The notes beneath the pieces are model-generated. The model did no database searches. It was not told where the DNA came from and saw nothing but the letters and a program-made list of their open reading frames with translations. This document shows, piece by piece, positions 1 to 10,297 of a stretch of DNA of 64,000 nucleotides. Positions within the stretch are counted from its first letter, which is position 1. Each line of letters opens with the position of its first letter. The DNA comes from Branchipolynoe longqiensis (lineage: Eukaryota > Annelida > Polychaeta > Phyllodocida > Polynoidae), in NCBI GenBank assembly GCA_030323885.1, contig CM059199.1:1564923-1628922 (forward strand), written 5' to 3'. The position numbers were made by a program, and so were the translations under genes.

Positions 1-2
1 TA

Positions 3-357
3 TTAAAGTTGCATAGTCCGATGGTTTTGAGTTTCCGAAATTTTCTGAGATAAATACATTAGGTTGGTCATTATAATGTACCTTACTTTAGCTTGAAGTA
101 ACTTTTATTTTAAGTGGCTAACTTTTGAGATATTTGAAGTGCAACCATGCAAAATTAATTTTGGCATGCTTGCCAAAACTGTGACACCATAGCATTCTGC
201 AGTACCATTATCTATTCAATTGCCTCACTATTCCCTTCTGTGTGGCGATAAATGATTAATAAGTACATCAGTATCTAACGCAGATATGTAGAATCAAATT
301 TAGATCGTTGTTTTGGTTTTGAAAATTTGATGATTTCATCGGACTATGCAGCTTTAA
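3..357 (+). mobile_element. MITE family M1, full-length
   Basis: Non-autonomous element with terminal inverted repeats AGTTGCATAGTCCGATGG and CATCGGACTATGCAGCT, flanked by TTAA on both sides. Length is about 355 bp and there is no coding capacity. Near the middle is a quasi-palindrome TTTTGGCATGCTTGCCAAAA. Many other copies occur in the window. TTAA flanks fit either a TTAA target (piggyBac-like) or a TA target. Confidence 0.85.
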
Positions 358-368
358 CCAACGCCGCC

Positions 369-862
369 GCATTGACAGTGTTATACTTATAGCTGCATTG
401 ACAGTGTTCTACTTATAGCGGCATTGACAGTGTTATACTTATAGCCGCATTGACAGGGTTATGCTTATAGCCACATTGACAGGGTTATACTTATAGCAGC
501 ATTGACACGTTTATACTTATAGCCGCATTGACAGGGTTATACTTATAGCCGGATTGACAGGGTTATACTTATAGCCGCATTGACAGGGTTATACTTATAG
601 CTGCATTGCCAGGGTTATATGTATAGCTGCATTGACAGGGTTATACTAATAGCCGCATTGACAGGGTTATACTTATAGCCGCATTGACGTGGTTATACTT
701 ATAACTGCATTGGCAGTGTTATACTTATAGCCGCATTGACAGGGTTATACTTATAGCAGCATTGACAGTGTTCTACTTATAGCCGCATTGACAGGGTTAT
801 ACTTATAGCCGCATTGACAGGGTTATACTTATAGCCACATTGACAGGGTTATACTTATAGCT
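369..862. repeat. 26-bp minisatellite, about 19 copies
   Basis: Tandem unit GCATTGACAGGGTTATACTT followed by ATAGCC, repeated head to tail with point variants. It begins just after M1 copy 3-357. No CRISPR character: there are no spacers. Confidence 0.95.
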
Positions 863-1310
863 GTACTTTCTATCCAACCATGATGGCCGACGAGGCACTG
901 GTCATGTGGTGCTAATCGTTTGAATTCAGGGATGAAAGTGATTTCTGTCTAAAAACGCGGAAACCAGGCCACGATTATTACAGCGACGGCAAATTATCGC
1001 GAAAACGCGGATCTTCTCCCATAGACTTAGCACTGTCAGGGAATCGCGGACATACTTTTCGTATGTTGTCTATCTGAGCTATTAGTTATAAGTCTACTTT
1101 TTGTCACATATACACATGTTGTATGTGTATAATTATATTTATCTACGTGGTTTTGGTTCAAACTGATTCTTTCATCGGACTATAGGCATTCGTCCTCTCA
1201 AGAGGTGAGATACATTTGTCTGTCATTAGTTCGATTCAACCCAGTTTGTACCCTTCAAAGTCGCTATATATATATTTATTTATTTATATATACATATAGC
1301 CGGATATATG
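863..1310. other. Unassigned intergenic DNA
   Basis: No gene or clear repeat. A stretch at 924-1070 begins TTCAGGGATGAAA and later contains GTCAGGGAATC; both strings recur in or around 63.2-63.46 kb, hinting at an unresolved low-copy element. A (TA)n tract lies at 1265-1310. Confidence 0.5.
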
Positions 1311-1620
1311 CAAAGCGTCCGTCTCCCGTGCTGGTAGATCGTGGGGTCGTTGGTTTGAACCCTGGTCGAGTCAAACCAATGACTTAAAAATTGATACTTG
1401 TCGCTGCCTAGCCAGGCGCTCGGCATTATTAGGACAGGGCAAGGACTGGTGTGCTCAGTGTCAGGATAATGTGACTGAGTGGGATACCAGGTCATGGTGC
1501 CAGCGGCCTGGTTTCCCAGTGGGACAGCACTATAAGGTCGCCATCAGTGCGCACTGTCACAAGTCGGTGCCTGTCCTGATATGACCTTAGATGTTGCTAG
1601 GACGTAAAACAGCAAACAAA
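1311..1620 (+). mobile_element. SINE-A, near full-length
   Basis: tRNA-derived head with a B-box-like GGTTTGAACCC (about 1350), then a conserved body (ACCAATGACTT, TGTCGCTGCCTAGCC, GTGTCAGGATAATGTGACTG, CAGTGGGACAGCACTATA), ending GTTGCTAGGACGTAAAAC and an A/CA-rich tail. About a dozen copies or fragments occur in the window. It does not encode protein. Confidence 0.85.
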
Positions 1621-1684
1621 GATAATTATATACATATTGTATTATATGTACATATTATATTAGATATACATATATATACACATA

Positions 1685-1771
1685 CATCATGGTCGCGATG
1701 CGACAAAGACTGCTTTCATTACTTGACTGCCGCTCTCCATTTAGCTCTCTGCTGTGAGAGTTGCGTCCATA
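1685..1771 (-). mobile_element. LINE-1x 3' end fragment
   Basis: Reads as the reverse complement of the 3' end of LINE-1x: GTCGCGATGCGACAAAGAC then GCTCTCCATTTAGCTCTC, the antisense of the terminal QQRAKWRAAVK-like codons. Inserted in AT-rich DNA just after the SINE. Confidence 0.7.
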
Positions 1772-1984
1772 CATATATACCTATATATAAAGGAACGCAG
1801 TTTCCAACGAAGATATTTAGAAGAAATCTTCCGCCCCCGGTGGTGTATAAAATGTAAGGCCCCTAAAAGGTTGGCGCGCTTGGTGCCAACTGGAGCGTGA
1901 CCCGGTGCAGGTACCAGCAGCGTCTAAACTAAACCAGGTCGGTGTAAGCTGGCAGAACGCCACAAGGTTCTTGTACCGGAAGTG

Positions 1985-3012
1985 GCCCCTGGGTGTAACC
2001 TTGGTTGAAATAGCCTCAAGTCGGTGTGTGTAACCTTGTTTGAAATAGCCTCAAAAACGGTGTGTGTAACCTTACGTTTTAAATAGTCTCAGACCAGCTG
2101 TGTCTACCCTTATGTTTCAATTAGCCTCAAACTGGTGTGAGTAACTTCATGTTTCAAATAGCCTCAAAACCGCTGTGTGTGTAACCTTATGTTTCAAATA
2201 GCCTTAAAGTGGCATTGTCCGATGGTCTTGAGTTTCTGACATTTTTCTGAGTTAAGTATATTAAGTTGATCATTATTATTTACCTTACTTTAGTTTGAAG
2301 TAACCTTTAATTGAAATGACTACCTTTTGAGATATTTGAAATTCAAACATCTGGAAATAATTGTGGCAAGCACGCCAAAACTCTGATACCATAGGCTTCT
2401 GCAGTAACAGGTTCTATTAAATCGACTCAGTGTTCCCTTCTATGTGGCACCAAATACTTAATAAGCACATCAGTATCTAAGTTAAATATGTAGAATCAAA
2501 TCTAGATAATTGGTTTGATCTTGAAAACTTGATGCTTCATCGGACTATGCAGCTTTACACTGGTGTGACTAACCTCATGTTTCAAATAGCCTCGAACCGG
2601 AATGTGTAACCTTATATTTCAAATAGCCTCAAACCTGTTGTGTGTGTAACCTTATGTTTCAAATAGCCTTAAGCTGGTGTGACTAACGTTATGTTTCAAA
2701 TAGCCTCAAACCAGTGTGTGTAACCTTACATTTTAAATAGTATCAAACCCACTGTGTCTACCCTTATGTTTCAATTAGCCTCAAACTGGTGTGAGTAACT
2801 TCACGTTTCAAATAGCCTCAAACCGGTGTGTATAACATTATGTTTCAAATAGCCTCAAACCGGTGTGTGTAACCTTACGTTTTAAATAATATCAAACCCA
2901 CTGTGTCTACCGTTATGTTTCAATGAGCCTCAAACTGGTGTGAGTAACTTCATGTTTCAAATAGCCTCAAACCGCTGTATATAACCTTATATTTCAAATA
3001 GCCTCAAACCCG
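1985..3012. repeat. 37-bp minisatellite interrupted by a MITE
   Basis: Tandem units close to CCTCAAACCGGTGTGTGTAA followed by CCTTATGTTTCAAATAG, with 33-40 bp variants. The array is split by an M1 element at 2204-2557 and continues on its far side with the unit phase nearly preserved. Confidence 0.9.
2204..2557 (+). mobile_element. MITE M1 inside minisatellite
   Basis: Full-length M1 with slightly diverged ends. The empty site can be read from neighbouring array units (GCCTTAAGCTGGTG), which puts the insertion at a TTAA target. Confidence 0.85.
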
Positions 3013-3381
3013 TCCTGTGCGATGGCATTTGGAGAGCTGGTTAAAGAAGCATCAAGATTTTTTCAACCAAAACCCTGGCATAGATTGGACTCTGCCTTAT
3101 CTAACTTAGATACCGATGCGCTTAGTACGCATTTCTGGCCACATAGAGGGGAATACAAAGTCATTGTAACCAAACCTGTTACTGCAGAAGCATGCTGTCA
3201 CAGTTTTGGCATGCTTGCCAAAATTAATTTGGGTATTTATTTGCTCCTCAAATATCTCAAAAGTTAGTCATATAAAATAAAAGTTTCTTCAAACTAAAGT
3301 AAGATGTATTATAATGACCAGCCTATTATATTTAGCTCAGAAAATGATAAAAACTCAAAACCGTCGGATTATGCAACTTAA
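3012..3381 (-). mobile_element. MITE M1, diverged left end
   Basis: Reverse-orientation M1 abutting the minisatellite. The right end is intact (CGGATTATGCAACTTAA) and the internal palindrome TTTTGGCATGCTTGCCAAAA is kept at about 3204. An 81-codon frame inside it is incidental. Confidence 0.75.
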
Positions 3382-3396
3382 GACTTTCTGAAGCCC

Positions 3397-3657
3397 CAGT
3401 CACACTACTTCTTGCGACCACAAAAAAAGGGTGTCCGCAAACAATTGGTAAATGGTCTCAAGTGGGTTTCAGTGGTCGTCGACCTCATTGCGATCAGTGA
3501 CCTCCTTGTGACCAGTTTGTTTGCAAGGAGGTTGCAGCTACTGCACTAAAAACCTGCTTGCGACCAATGTGGTTGGTTGCCCAGAGGTCGGCGACCATTG
3601 CTTTGGTCGCAAGGTGGGTTCCTTGGGCCAAATTGGTTGGAAGCAGTAATGTGACTG
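3397..3657. mobile_element. MITE family M2, full-length
   Basis: Terminal inverted repeats CAGTCACACTACTTCTTGCG (left) and GGAAGCAGTAATGTGACTG (right). The 261-bp interior is rich in TTGCGACCA/TGGTCGCAA motifs on both strands. Two partial copies lie at 40.88 and 47.9 kb. Confidence 0.8.
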
Positions 3658-3960
3658 AAGTATAAAATTCTCTTCAGATTCTGGAAATATATATGATATA
3701 TATATGATATATATATTATATTGTTACCTTGGTACTAAACCTCTGGCTAGTCGTAGCCCATGGAGAAGGAAGCACATCCGGGTCCAGCAATTAGCATAAT
3801 CTACTCACAACGGGAGGATGTTTGTTGAGTAGCTCCGGCAGTTTTCTTTTACATTAACTACTAAACCAACAGGTTAGTATGGTTTTTGAATGGGTACGTT
3901 GGTATAGTTCATGTTAGCATTCACATACATCAAGTTTTAAAAGTTTATATGTCACTGTTT
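3658..3960. other. Unassigned, with (ATATATG)n
   Basis: AT-rich sequence with a short ATATATG microsatellite near 3687-3720. Nothing else is recognised. Confidence 0.5.
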
Positions 3961-4840
3961 CCTCAAATATGTAAAAGCCGCATAATCCGATGAAAGCATC
4001 TATGAATTAATACAATAAAACGTATTAGTACATTATCAAATGAATAGAGAAAATAACGATTGGTTACATTCTAAATACTATGAAAATACATCGATCCATT
4101 TAATATTTCGGGAGTGATATATTACTACTGTTGCCGTATTGCTGTTGACTTTTTCGGTAACTATCATAAATTGATTGTGCTGTAAATTGTGTAGCTATTT
4201 ATTTTGCTCACTTCAATACGTTATTAATATTATACTTATTTGTGTAAATAATCACGAATTGACAAATGGCAGTGATTCGATGCTCACAGAAGAGCATATC
4301 AATCAGAATAAACATATTTACCACAAGAAAAGTTCAAAACCAAAACGCTTATCTAGAATTGATATACTGCTAAAGTGTATGGTGTCACACTTTCGATATG
4401 GATATTATGATCGGATATTTTAGCTTCAAATATCTCCAAAGAAAACCAGTTCATAGCATTAGTTATTTCAAACGAAATTAAGGTAGTTTATAATTATCCA
4501 ACTGATTATATATGGCAGTTTAAACCAATGACTTTATGAGTCAAACCAATGCTTTTAAAATGTATACTTGCCGCTACTTAATCTGGTGCTTGACCTTCAT
4601 GGAACAGTTGAATGAGGAAGACCAATTGTCTCTAATTGAAATTGTCCCTTCTCCATCAACTAATGTTCAAAGGAATTACATAATTATAGAAGTTCAAAAG
4701 CATCGAACTCTGCAACTTTAATTGTAAATTTGAAGCAGGAATCTTTCTTTGTGACTGTTCAACTTTAAGGAACTAATGTATCAAAAATAAATAAAACAAT
4801 GGCAGTAGCTCTAAGCCATATGACTGTGCAACTTTTAAGT
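3960..4840 (-). mobile_element. Degenerate M1 remnants with nested SINE-A fragment
   Basis: Scattered M1-like segments in reverse orientation: CCGCATAATCCGATGAAAGC (about 3968), GTTCAAAACCAAAACGC (about 4332), TTCAAATATCTCCAAAG (about 4425) and ACTGTGCAACTTTTAAG (about 4822). A SINE-A body fragment at 4538-4597 (AGTCAAACCAATGC, CTTGCCGCTACTTAATC) is inserted. Exact boundaries are uncertain. Confidence 0.5.
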
Positions 4841-4864
4841 CTATTTGAAGGAGAAAACTTCCTA

Positions 4865-5536
4865 AAGGCCCTGTCACATTACAACGCATCTTGCAAGCGC
4901 GCAGCCAACACTTAAAATCACTTTTTTATGTCGAGAAGCATCAAACCTTTAGGTACGCGGGGTAAAGTTGGACATATACATACAGTATACATAGCATATG
5001 GGCAACGTATGAGCAACATATGGCTAACGTGCTTCCGGGCGGTAAATGCTCGAATTATGCTCATGATATGTACGCAGAATGCCGGTGAACGTTATATACG
5101 TTATTGGATCGCCAGAACTACACCTCATATGTTACATAAGTCAAGACACGCTGGAGAAATGCTAAATGTATGTTAGACGTACATTATCCATACGTTATCA
5201 GCACGCGGACTGTACATTCCCAGTGCCTTTAATGTAGGTCAACATAGTGCAACGTAGTGAACAACTTCTTTCTAACGTACATCAACATACACCTAACGTA
5301 TACATAACGTACAGCTGACTAAAATCCACACATTGTCATACGTCAAAAGTTTTGTGCATGTACAAAACTTTGTCGATGTGCACCGCTGTATCTCGATGAA
5401 CATCGACATACATTGAGGTATACCAATGAGCAGCTAACGCGCGCGTAACGCATAACGACGTGTCCCGACATAGCTGGCAAAAAATCACATACGTCAGCAT
5501 ATATTTTCGCGATGCGTCGTAATGTGACAGCCCCTT
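4865..5536. mobile_element. MITE family M3, 672 bp
   Basis: Ends AAGGCCCTGTCACATTAC (left) and GTAATGTGACAGCCCCTT (right) are inverted repeats extending about 27 bp, flanked by TA on both sides. The interior contains GTTTTGTGCATGT and AAAACTTTG, shared with a copy at 60.49 kb, and many ACGTA/CATAC palindromic motifs. Overlapping frames here are not genes. Confidence 0.8.
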
Positions 5537-5539
5537 TAG

Positions 5540-5768
5540 TGCCAGAAGTTGTCGGCTGTGGAATTCCCCTTGATTGATCAACGAATGCACCAACAAATAA
5601 AACAATAATAGTAGCCAAAACTTAAAACCATCGCAATATACGAGTTCAAGTTAAATTTCTTTAGGAGAAAACTTTCTTCGTGGCGTTCTTGAGTATGAAA
5701 ACCCCATTTACCGCCGCACCCCCTGCTCTGCAGGGCGCAGCAGCAGGCCCTCTTTCGGACAGGGCAGT
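5540..5768. other. Unassigned, with M1-like fragment
   Basis: Short AAAACTTAAAACCATCG (about 5618) resembles an M1 end. The rest is unique, with a GC-rich patch at 5705-5765. Confidence 0.4.
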
Positions 5769-6048
5769 TTGTTGGAGTTGTAGATCCTGGCAACATCTAA
5801 GGTACTATCAGGACAGGTAGAGACTTGTGACTGTGCATTCATGGCAACTTTATAGTGCAACCCCGCTGGGTGATCAGACCGCTAGCACCATGACCCGATA
5901 TCCCACTCCGTCACATTATCCTGACACTGAGCCAACCATTCCTTGCCCTATCCTAATAATACCGAGCGCCTGTCTAGGAAGTGACAAGGATCCCACGATC
6001 TACCAAAACGGGAGATGGACGCTCAACCCATTCGCCCATCCCGTCTGG
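5769..6048 (-). mobile_element. SINE-A with internal deletion
   Basis: Reverse-orientation SINE: tail GGCAACATCTAAGG at left, body CACATTATCCTGACACTGAG, and tRNA head at right with GATCTACC and GAGATGGACGCTCAACC. About 45 bases covering the B-box and ACCAATGACTT region are missing at about 5990. Confidence 0.8.
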
Positions 6049-6490
6049 TCCGGGCAGGTAGGCGCATCTTCTGGCGGGCAGGGCAGGGCAGGAAGGCACG
6101 TCCTCTGGCGGGCAGGGAAGGGCAGGGCGGGTAGGCGCACCCTCTGACGGGCAGGGCAGGTAGGTGCCTCCTCTGGCGGGCAGGGAAGGGAAGGGCAGGT
6201 AGGCGCGTCGTCTGGCGGGCAGGGCAGGGCAGGGAAGAGCAGGTAGGCGCATCCTATGGCGGGCAGGGCAGGGCAGGCATGTGCGTCCTCTGGCGGGCAG
6301 GGCAGGTAGACGCGTCCTCTAGCTGGCAGGGAAGGGTAGGGAAGGGCAGGGCAGGTAGGCGCAGTCTCTGACGGGCAGGGCAGGGCAGGTAGGCACGTCC
6401 TCTGGCGAGCAGAGCAGGGCAGGGCAGGTAGGCGCGTCCTCTGGCGGGCAGGGTAGCACGCACTCTAGTGGGCAGGGCAGGATATGGCGC
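6049..6490. repeat. G-rich minisatellite
   Basis: Variable 36-45 bp units of CTCTGGCGGGCAGGGCAGG followed by TAGGCGCGTC, about 11 copies, directly abutting the SINE head. Four overlapping minus-strand Cys/Pro-rich frames are its translation. Confidence 0.9.
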
Positions 6491-6844
6491 GGCAAATCCG
6501 TCACTCAGCGGAGACGGGACAGGCAGGCGAATTGAGTTAGAACCCAGTTACCCAACGCAGGCCTAAATTAATAAATACGACCTGGCGCGAAAAGTAAAGT
6601 GTGGAAAAGAAAGCGCGCAAATTTAAAACTCCTCTAAATAGTCAGCTTCTGGCTTCAGCATTAAGATAGGCAACGCTGTGCGGATAAAAGTGTTCCATAT
6701 TCAGTGGTGGAATCTGCCTATTATCTTCCAACATCAAACAAAATGTGCCGTCGGTTAACTCAACCTAATCACTCCCTGCGGAGATTGATATTTCGCAAGG
6801 TGTGCGTGGAAAGCAGGAGGGGGATGTGAGAGGAGGAGTGTCTG

Positions 6845-6920
6845 TGCGGGTGTGTGTGTGTGTGTGTGTGTGTGAGGGAGGGGGGTGGGGGTGGGGGGGG
6901 GGGGGGGGGGGGGGGGGGGT
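6845..6920. repeat. (TG)n followed by long G run
   Basis: A TG microsatellite runs into GGGGGTGGGGGTGGG and then an uninterrupted G tract of about 25. Strong G-quadruplex potential; length is prone to assembly error. Confidence 0.9.
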
Positions 6921-7019
6921 AAGGCATAGGTCTTAAAAGTTGAGGGCACCCTTCATCGTTTCTTTGCTTAATGCACCGTGAATAATTTGCTTTTGGCTGG
7001 AAAGCTGAAACCTTTTCAC

Positions 7020-7400
7020 ATTTCCTCTCCTCACTCACTCACCTCAGCTCTCCTCATTCGCCTCCCATCCCCCTCTCCTCTGCACATTTGCCTCGCCTCT
7101 ACTCTCCTCCTCTCTCCTCTGCATATTTGCCTCGCCTCTACCCTCCTCCTCTCTCCTATGCATATTTGCCTCGCCTCTACTCTCCTCCTCTCTCCTCTGC
7201 ATATTTGCCTCGCCTCGCCTCTACTCTCCTCTCTCCTCTGCATATTTGCCTTGCCTCTACTCTCCCCACTTCTATGCTCCTCCTCTCTCCTCTTCCTTGG
7301 TCTCCTCCCCGCACCGGCTCTCCTATCATCTCCCCTCGCTCCTCTCCTCCTCTTTCCCCGTCCTCTCTCCTTCCCCTCCCCATCCCTCTTCACACGTCCA
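7020..7400. repeat. CT-rich minisatellite, ~37-bp units
   Basis: Units of TCTCCTCTGCATATTTGCCT followed by CGCCTCTACTCTCCTCC, five clear copies at about 7075-7260, inside a longer pyrimidine tract. Frames on both strands here are repeat translation. Confidence 0.9.
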
Positions 7401-7439
7401 CCAACTCCGCTGTAATCGACAGCTACACTCGGTACTGGG

Positions 7440-7800
7440 AAACTTTCTGCCCATAAGAAGTTAATCCGCGGCGGGCGGGCGGGCGGCGCGCATACCTCCG
7501 GAGGGTTTACTCAGCGCGCAAAGTGCGTTTTTTACGCGGCCGCCCCTTTCTGTATCCCTTATTTAGCACGGAGCTCACGGACGTGTGGCTCCCCCTGGTG
7601 GAGGCGGCGAGAAATCCCCGCCACGCCGCGGCCGTCCAACGCAGCCACAATACAGTAAGCTCATTGCTTAGAAAGCTGATTCTTCTGGCCGGCCTTCTTA
7701 ATATTCCACGCCCACCCATTGCCATGGCGACGCGCTCGGGAACGGTGGGTGCCCCTTCTTACTTAAATGAATGCCGGGGAGGGGGAAGGACCCGGATTGC
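7440..7800. promoter_or_regulatory. CpG-rich block with X-box-like and CTCF-like motifs
   Basis: The sequence changes abruptly from CT-rich minisatellite to CpG-dense DNA with a (CGGG)n run at 7469-7488. A CTCF-like GCTCCCCCTGGTGGAGG lies at 7588-7604. ATTGCCATGGCGAC (7718-7731) matches the palindromic RFX X-box GTTGCCATGGCAAC at 12 of 14 positions, and its ATG starts a short open frame with a weak donor-like GTGGGT 21 bases on. These features suggest a promoter or insulator, but no gene can be assigned. Confidence 0.35.
7588..7604 (-). promoter_or_regulatory. CTCF-like core motif
   Basis: On the minus strand this reads CCTCCACCAGGGGGAGC, close to the vertebrate/insect CTCF core CCACCAGGGGGCGC. 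It is the best of the three CTCF-like matches in the window. Confidence 0.45.
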
Positions 7801-7839
7801 CGCCATTCATCACGTAGTTGGACCGGCCGGGCGGCCGTG

Positions 7840-8110
7840 TGGGGGAAGGATGGGGGGTCGGGGGAAGGGTGGGGGGAGCGGGGAGGCAGGTGGGATGGAG
7901 TAGGCGCGGGGTGGGGGGGGGGGGTTAAAGGGGGATGGGCGCAGGGAGGCAGGTGGGATAGGGTGGGCGCGGGGGGTGGTGGGTTGGGGGTGGATTTAAT
8001 TGGCTGGCGGCCTGTGGAAATCCCCACAGTAGAAGGATGGGGAGGGTGGGGGGGATTATGTGAGCAGGTACAGGAGGAGGTGATGAAGGGGATGCAGTGT
8101 GGGGCAACGT
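7840..8110. repeat. G-rich low-complexity repeat
   Basis: Imperfect units of GGGAGGCAGGTGGGAT with G runs. No gene. Two overlapping frames are compositional. Confidence 0.7.
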
Positions 8111-8274
8111 GTGGAGGAAATAGGCGGATTAAGCTGCCATTATATATGCCTCTGGGGAGGATTTATAAATCATAAGAATAACCATTGGTAAGTGCGGCTC
8201 CCCCCTCCCGCCAAAATCTCTGGATGCTGCCAAATTGATCCTCAGTTGATGTTAGCCTAATCATGGCATGGCAT

Positions 8275-8276
<2 letters not shown>

Positions 8277-8352
<76 letters not shown>
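8277..8352. repeat. (AT)n microsatellite
   Basis: About 76 bases of alternating A and T with one phase slip. Followed by a G run (8388-8400). Confidence 0.95.
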
Positions 8353-8355
<3 letters not shown>

Positions 8356-8389
8356 GATGCAATAATATAAACAACTACATGCAGGGGTG

Positions 8390-8656
8390 GGGGGGGGGGG
8401 CCCTTGGTGTAATATTAAATGTTCATGTCTTCCTATTCTGCGTTCGCCTATTGGCTGAGTAGGGCAAGCGGGGGGTGAGGGGTGTAGGGAGGGGGTGGAA
8501 GGGTGGGGGGGATCTGGTGACGAGAAAGGATGGGTTGTGTGGGTGTGGGTGTGTGGACAGGAGAACCGAGCTTAAGCTGTCAGCACGGCTTGTTTTATTT
8601 CATCCTCGTGCCACAATCACGATCATTCTTTACTGTCAAATCATTCGGCTCCCCCG

Positions 8657-8687
<31 letters not shown>

Positions 8688-9310
8688 CCGTTCATTAATT
8701 TATAACAGGGCTGGTAAATTTGCCCCCCCCCCCACACACTAACCCCCTCACAACCCCCAAACCAGATTCTGCATTTAAGAAAAATGCCAAAAGAAATCTA
8801 TACAATCCGTCCGTCACCTTTAAGGTGTGTCTTGTCTAATTCGCCTTTATCGGTATTCTTTTTCTTCTACCTCGTTCTCCGTCGTGGCTTTGACTTCAGA
8901 GTACGGCTCACTACCAAGCGCCACGACAGTTTATGTAACGACTCTTTACTGCGGTTCTTATTACCTGAGCAAACACCAATAACTTTACGTAATCATCACA
9001 AATTGGTTCATTAGAAGACAAAGAGCATGACTAATTAAGTAAGACAGCTTTCGCTGCTAGTGCTACCGGTTTGTGTGGCCTTGGGTGGGTTTTTTTTTCG
9101 CTCTTCAATATCGGGGGTGGAGGTGGCTTGTTTAATTGTGTTTAATAATACATGAAATGAAATAATAATGAATCCACGTCGCTGTGTTCACTACTAACTG
9201 CAGGTCAGCGCGCATAAACCTCACGCACCAAGTCCATAAATCATAGGTGCTTGAATCGCCTACGCAAGCTGTCGCTACGGACGCTCACACTATCGTACGG
9301 TTACGATTGA
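8390..9310. other. Unassigned, G/C homopolymers then AT-rich
   Basis: Holds a C tract at about 8650-8692 and a second at 8723-8734, then AT-rich unique sequence. No gene seen. Confidence 0.5.
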
Positions 9311-9312
9311 TT

Positions 9313-9340
9313 CACACACACACACACACACACACACATT
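9313..9340. repeat. (CA)n microsatellite
   Basis: Alternating CA run followed by CpG-rich sequence to about 9540 (GCGCCAGTGTCGCCGCTAG), which shows no recognisable gene. Confidence 0.9.
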
Positions 9341-9536
9341 CACACTCACGCATGCGCAAATTGATACCGCGCCAGGCGCCAGTGTCGCCGCTAGCGCCAC
9401 GATGCGGCCGAGTTTGGACATTAGTTCCGGGATTTCTCTCCAGGTGGCAGGGCGGGTCTTGACCGTGGCGTCACGTGGGGTCGGCTGGGTCGGGAGTGGC
9501 TGAGGGCCTCCGCGAGGGGCATTGCGCCCGCCCTTG

Positions 9537-10297
9537 GTGCATAGTCCGATGAAAGCATGCATTTTTGGGGTTAAAAAAACCAACACGCTTAGTTAGATTT
9601 GATACTGGTGCACTTTTTAAGCATTTGTTTTTGCATAGAAGGGGGGAAGTACTAAACCAATTTAATAGAACCTGTGACTTGCGAAGGATATGGCGTCATT
9701 TTTTATTGAGGCTGTATTTATGCTGTCCATAGCATATAAGCCTGGGTACCCAGGCTTGTTTTCAATGCTGGCCAGTTGTAGTGTTGGTGTTATCTTACCA
9801 CACAGTTGCTGCTGATAAGTTATTTGATTGCCTGCATTTCAGTAGCAGATAGATAATTGGTTGGTATGGTTAGTAGCGTATGTTAGTTTTTTGGGGATTT
9901 TATTGGCATATATGTATTTTATTTTGTTCTACTCTTATTACTAGACTAGCCTACTCCTATTTACATATCATAGGTTTGTACATAGCTGTGTGGTGTGTTA
10001 TCTGGCTACTCTTGACATGGTTACCTTCCATTGGGCGTCATAACTTGTGACATTCTTCCCTAAATTAAGTTGGTGTGTTTTCACTTCAAATATCTAAAAA
10101 GATAAATGGCAATTTCAAATATAAAAAAGTTATTTCAATCTAAAGTAGAGTAGATTATTATAATCAAGCGAAAGTATTTATATCAGAAAATGACAGAACC
10201 TCAAACTAAGATAGAATAGATTATTATGATCAACCGAAAGTATTTATATCAGAAAATGACAGAACCTCAAACAATATAGCGCGACGCAACTTTAGAT
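9537..10297 (-). mobile_element. MITE M1 split by repeat C, with internal duplication
   Basis: The left end GTGCATAGTCCGATGAAAGC and M1 body run to about 9690. M1 resumes at about 10075 (CACTTCAAATATC) and ends GCGACGCAACTTTAG (about 10281-10295). The right part carries a 66-bp tandem duplication (units at about 10141 and 10206). Between the halves lies repeat C. Confidence 0.75.
9691..10070. mobile_element. Dispersed repeat C
   Basis: TTGAGGCTGTATTTATGCTG, TCCATAGCATATAAGC and CTTGTTTTCAATGCTGG also occur at 39.3 kb, and the first part at 47.05 kb. It is inserted within an M1 element. Class unknown. Confidence 0.6.

Noticed and set aside
369..862. CRISPR-like regular repeat array
   Set aside because: Units are contiguous 26-mers without spacers, in a eukaryotic genome. 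It is a minisatellite.
7723..7903. First exon starting MATRSGT at the X-box-like site
   Set aside because: The donor (GTGGGT) is weak, the continuing frame is Gly/Arg low-complexity, and no homologue is recognised. Kept only as a motif observation.
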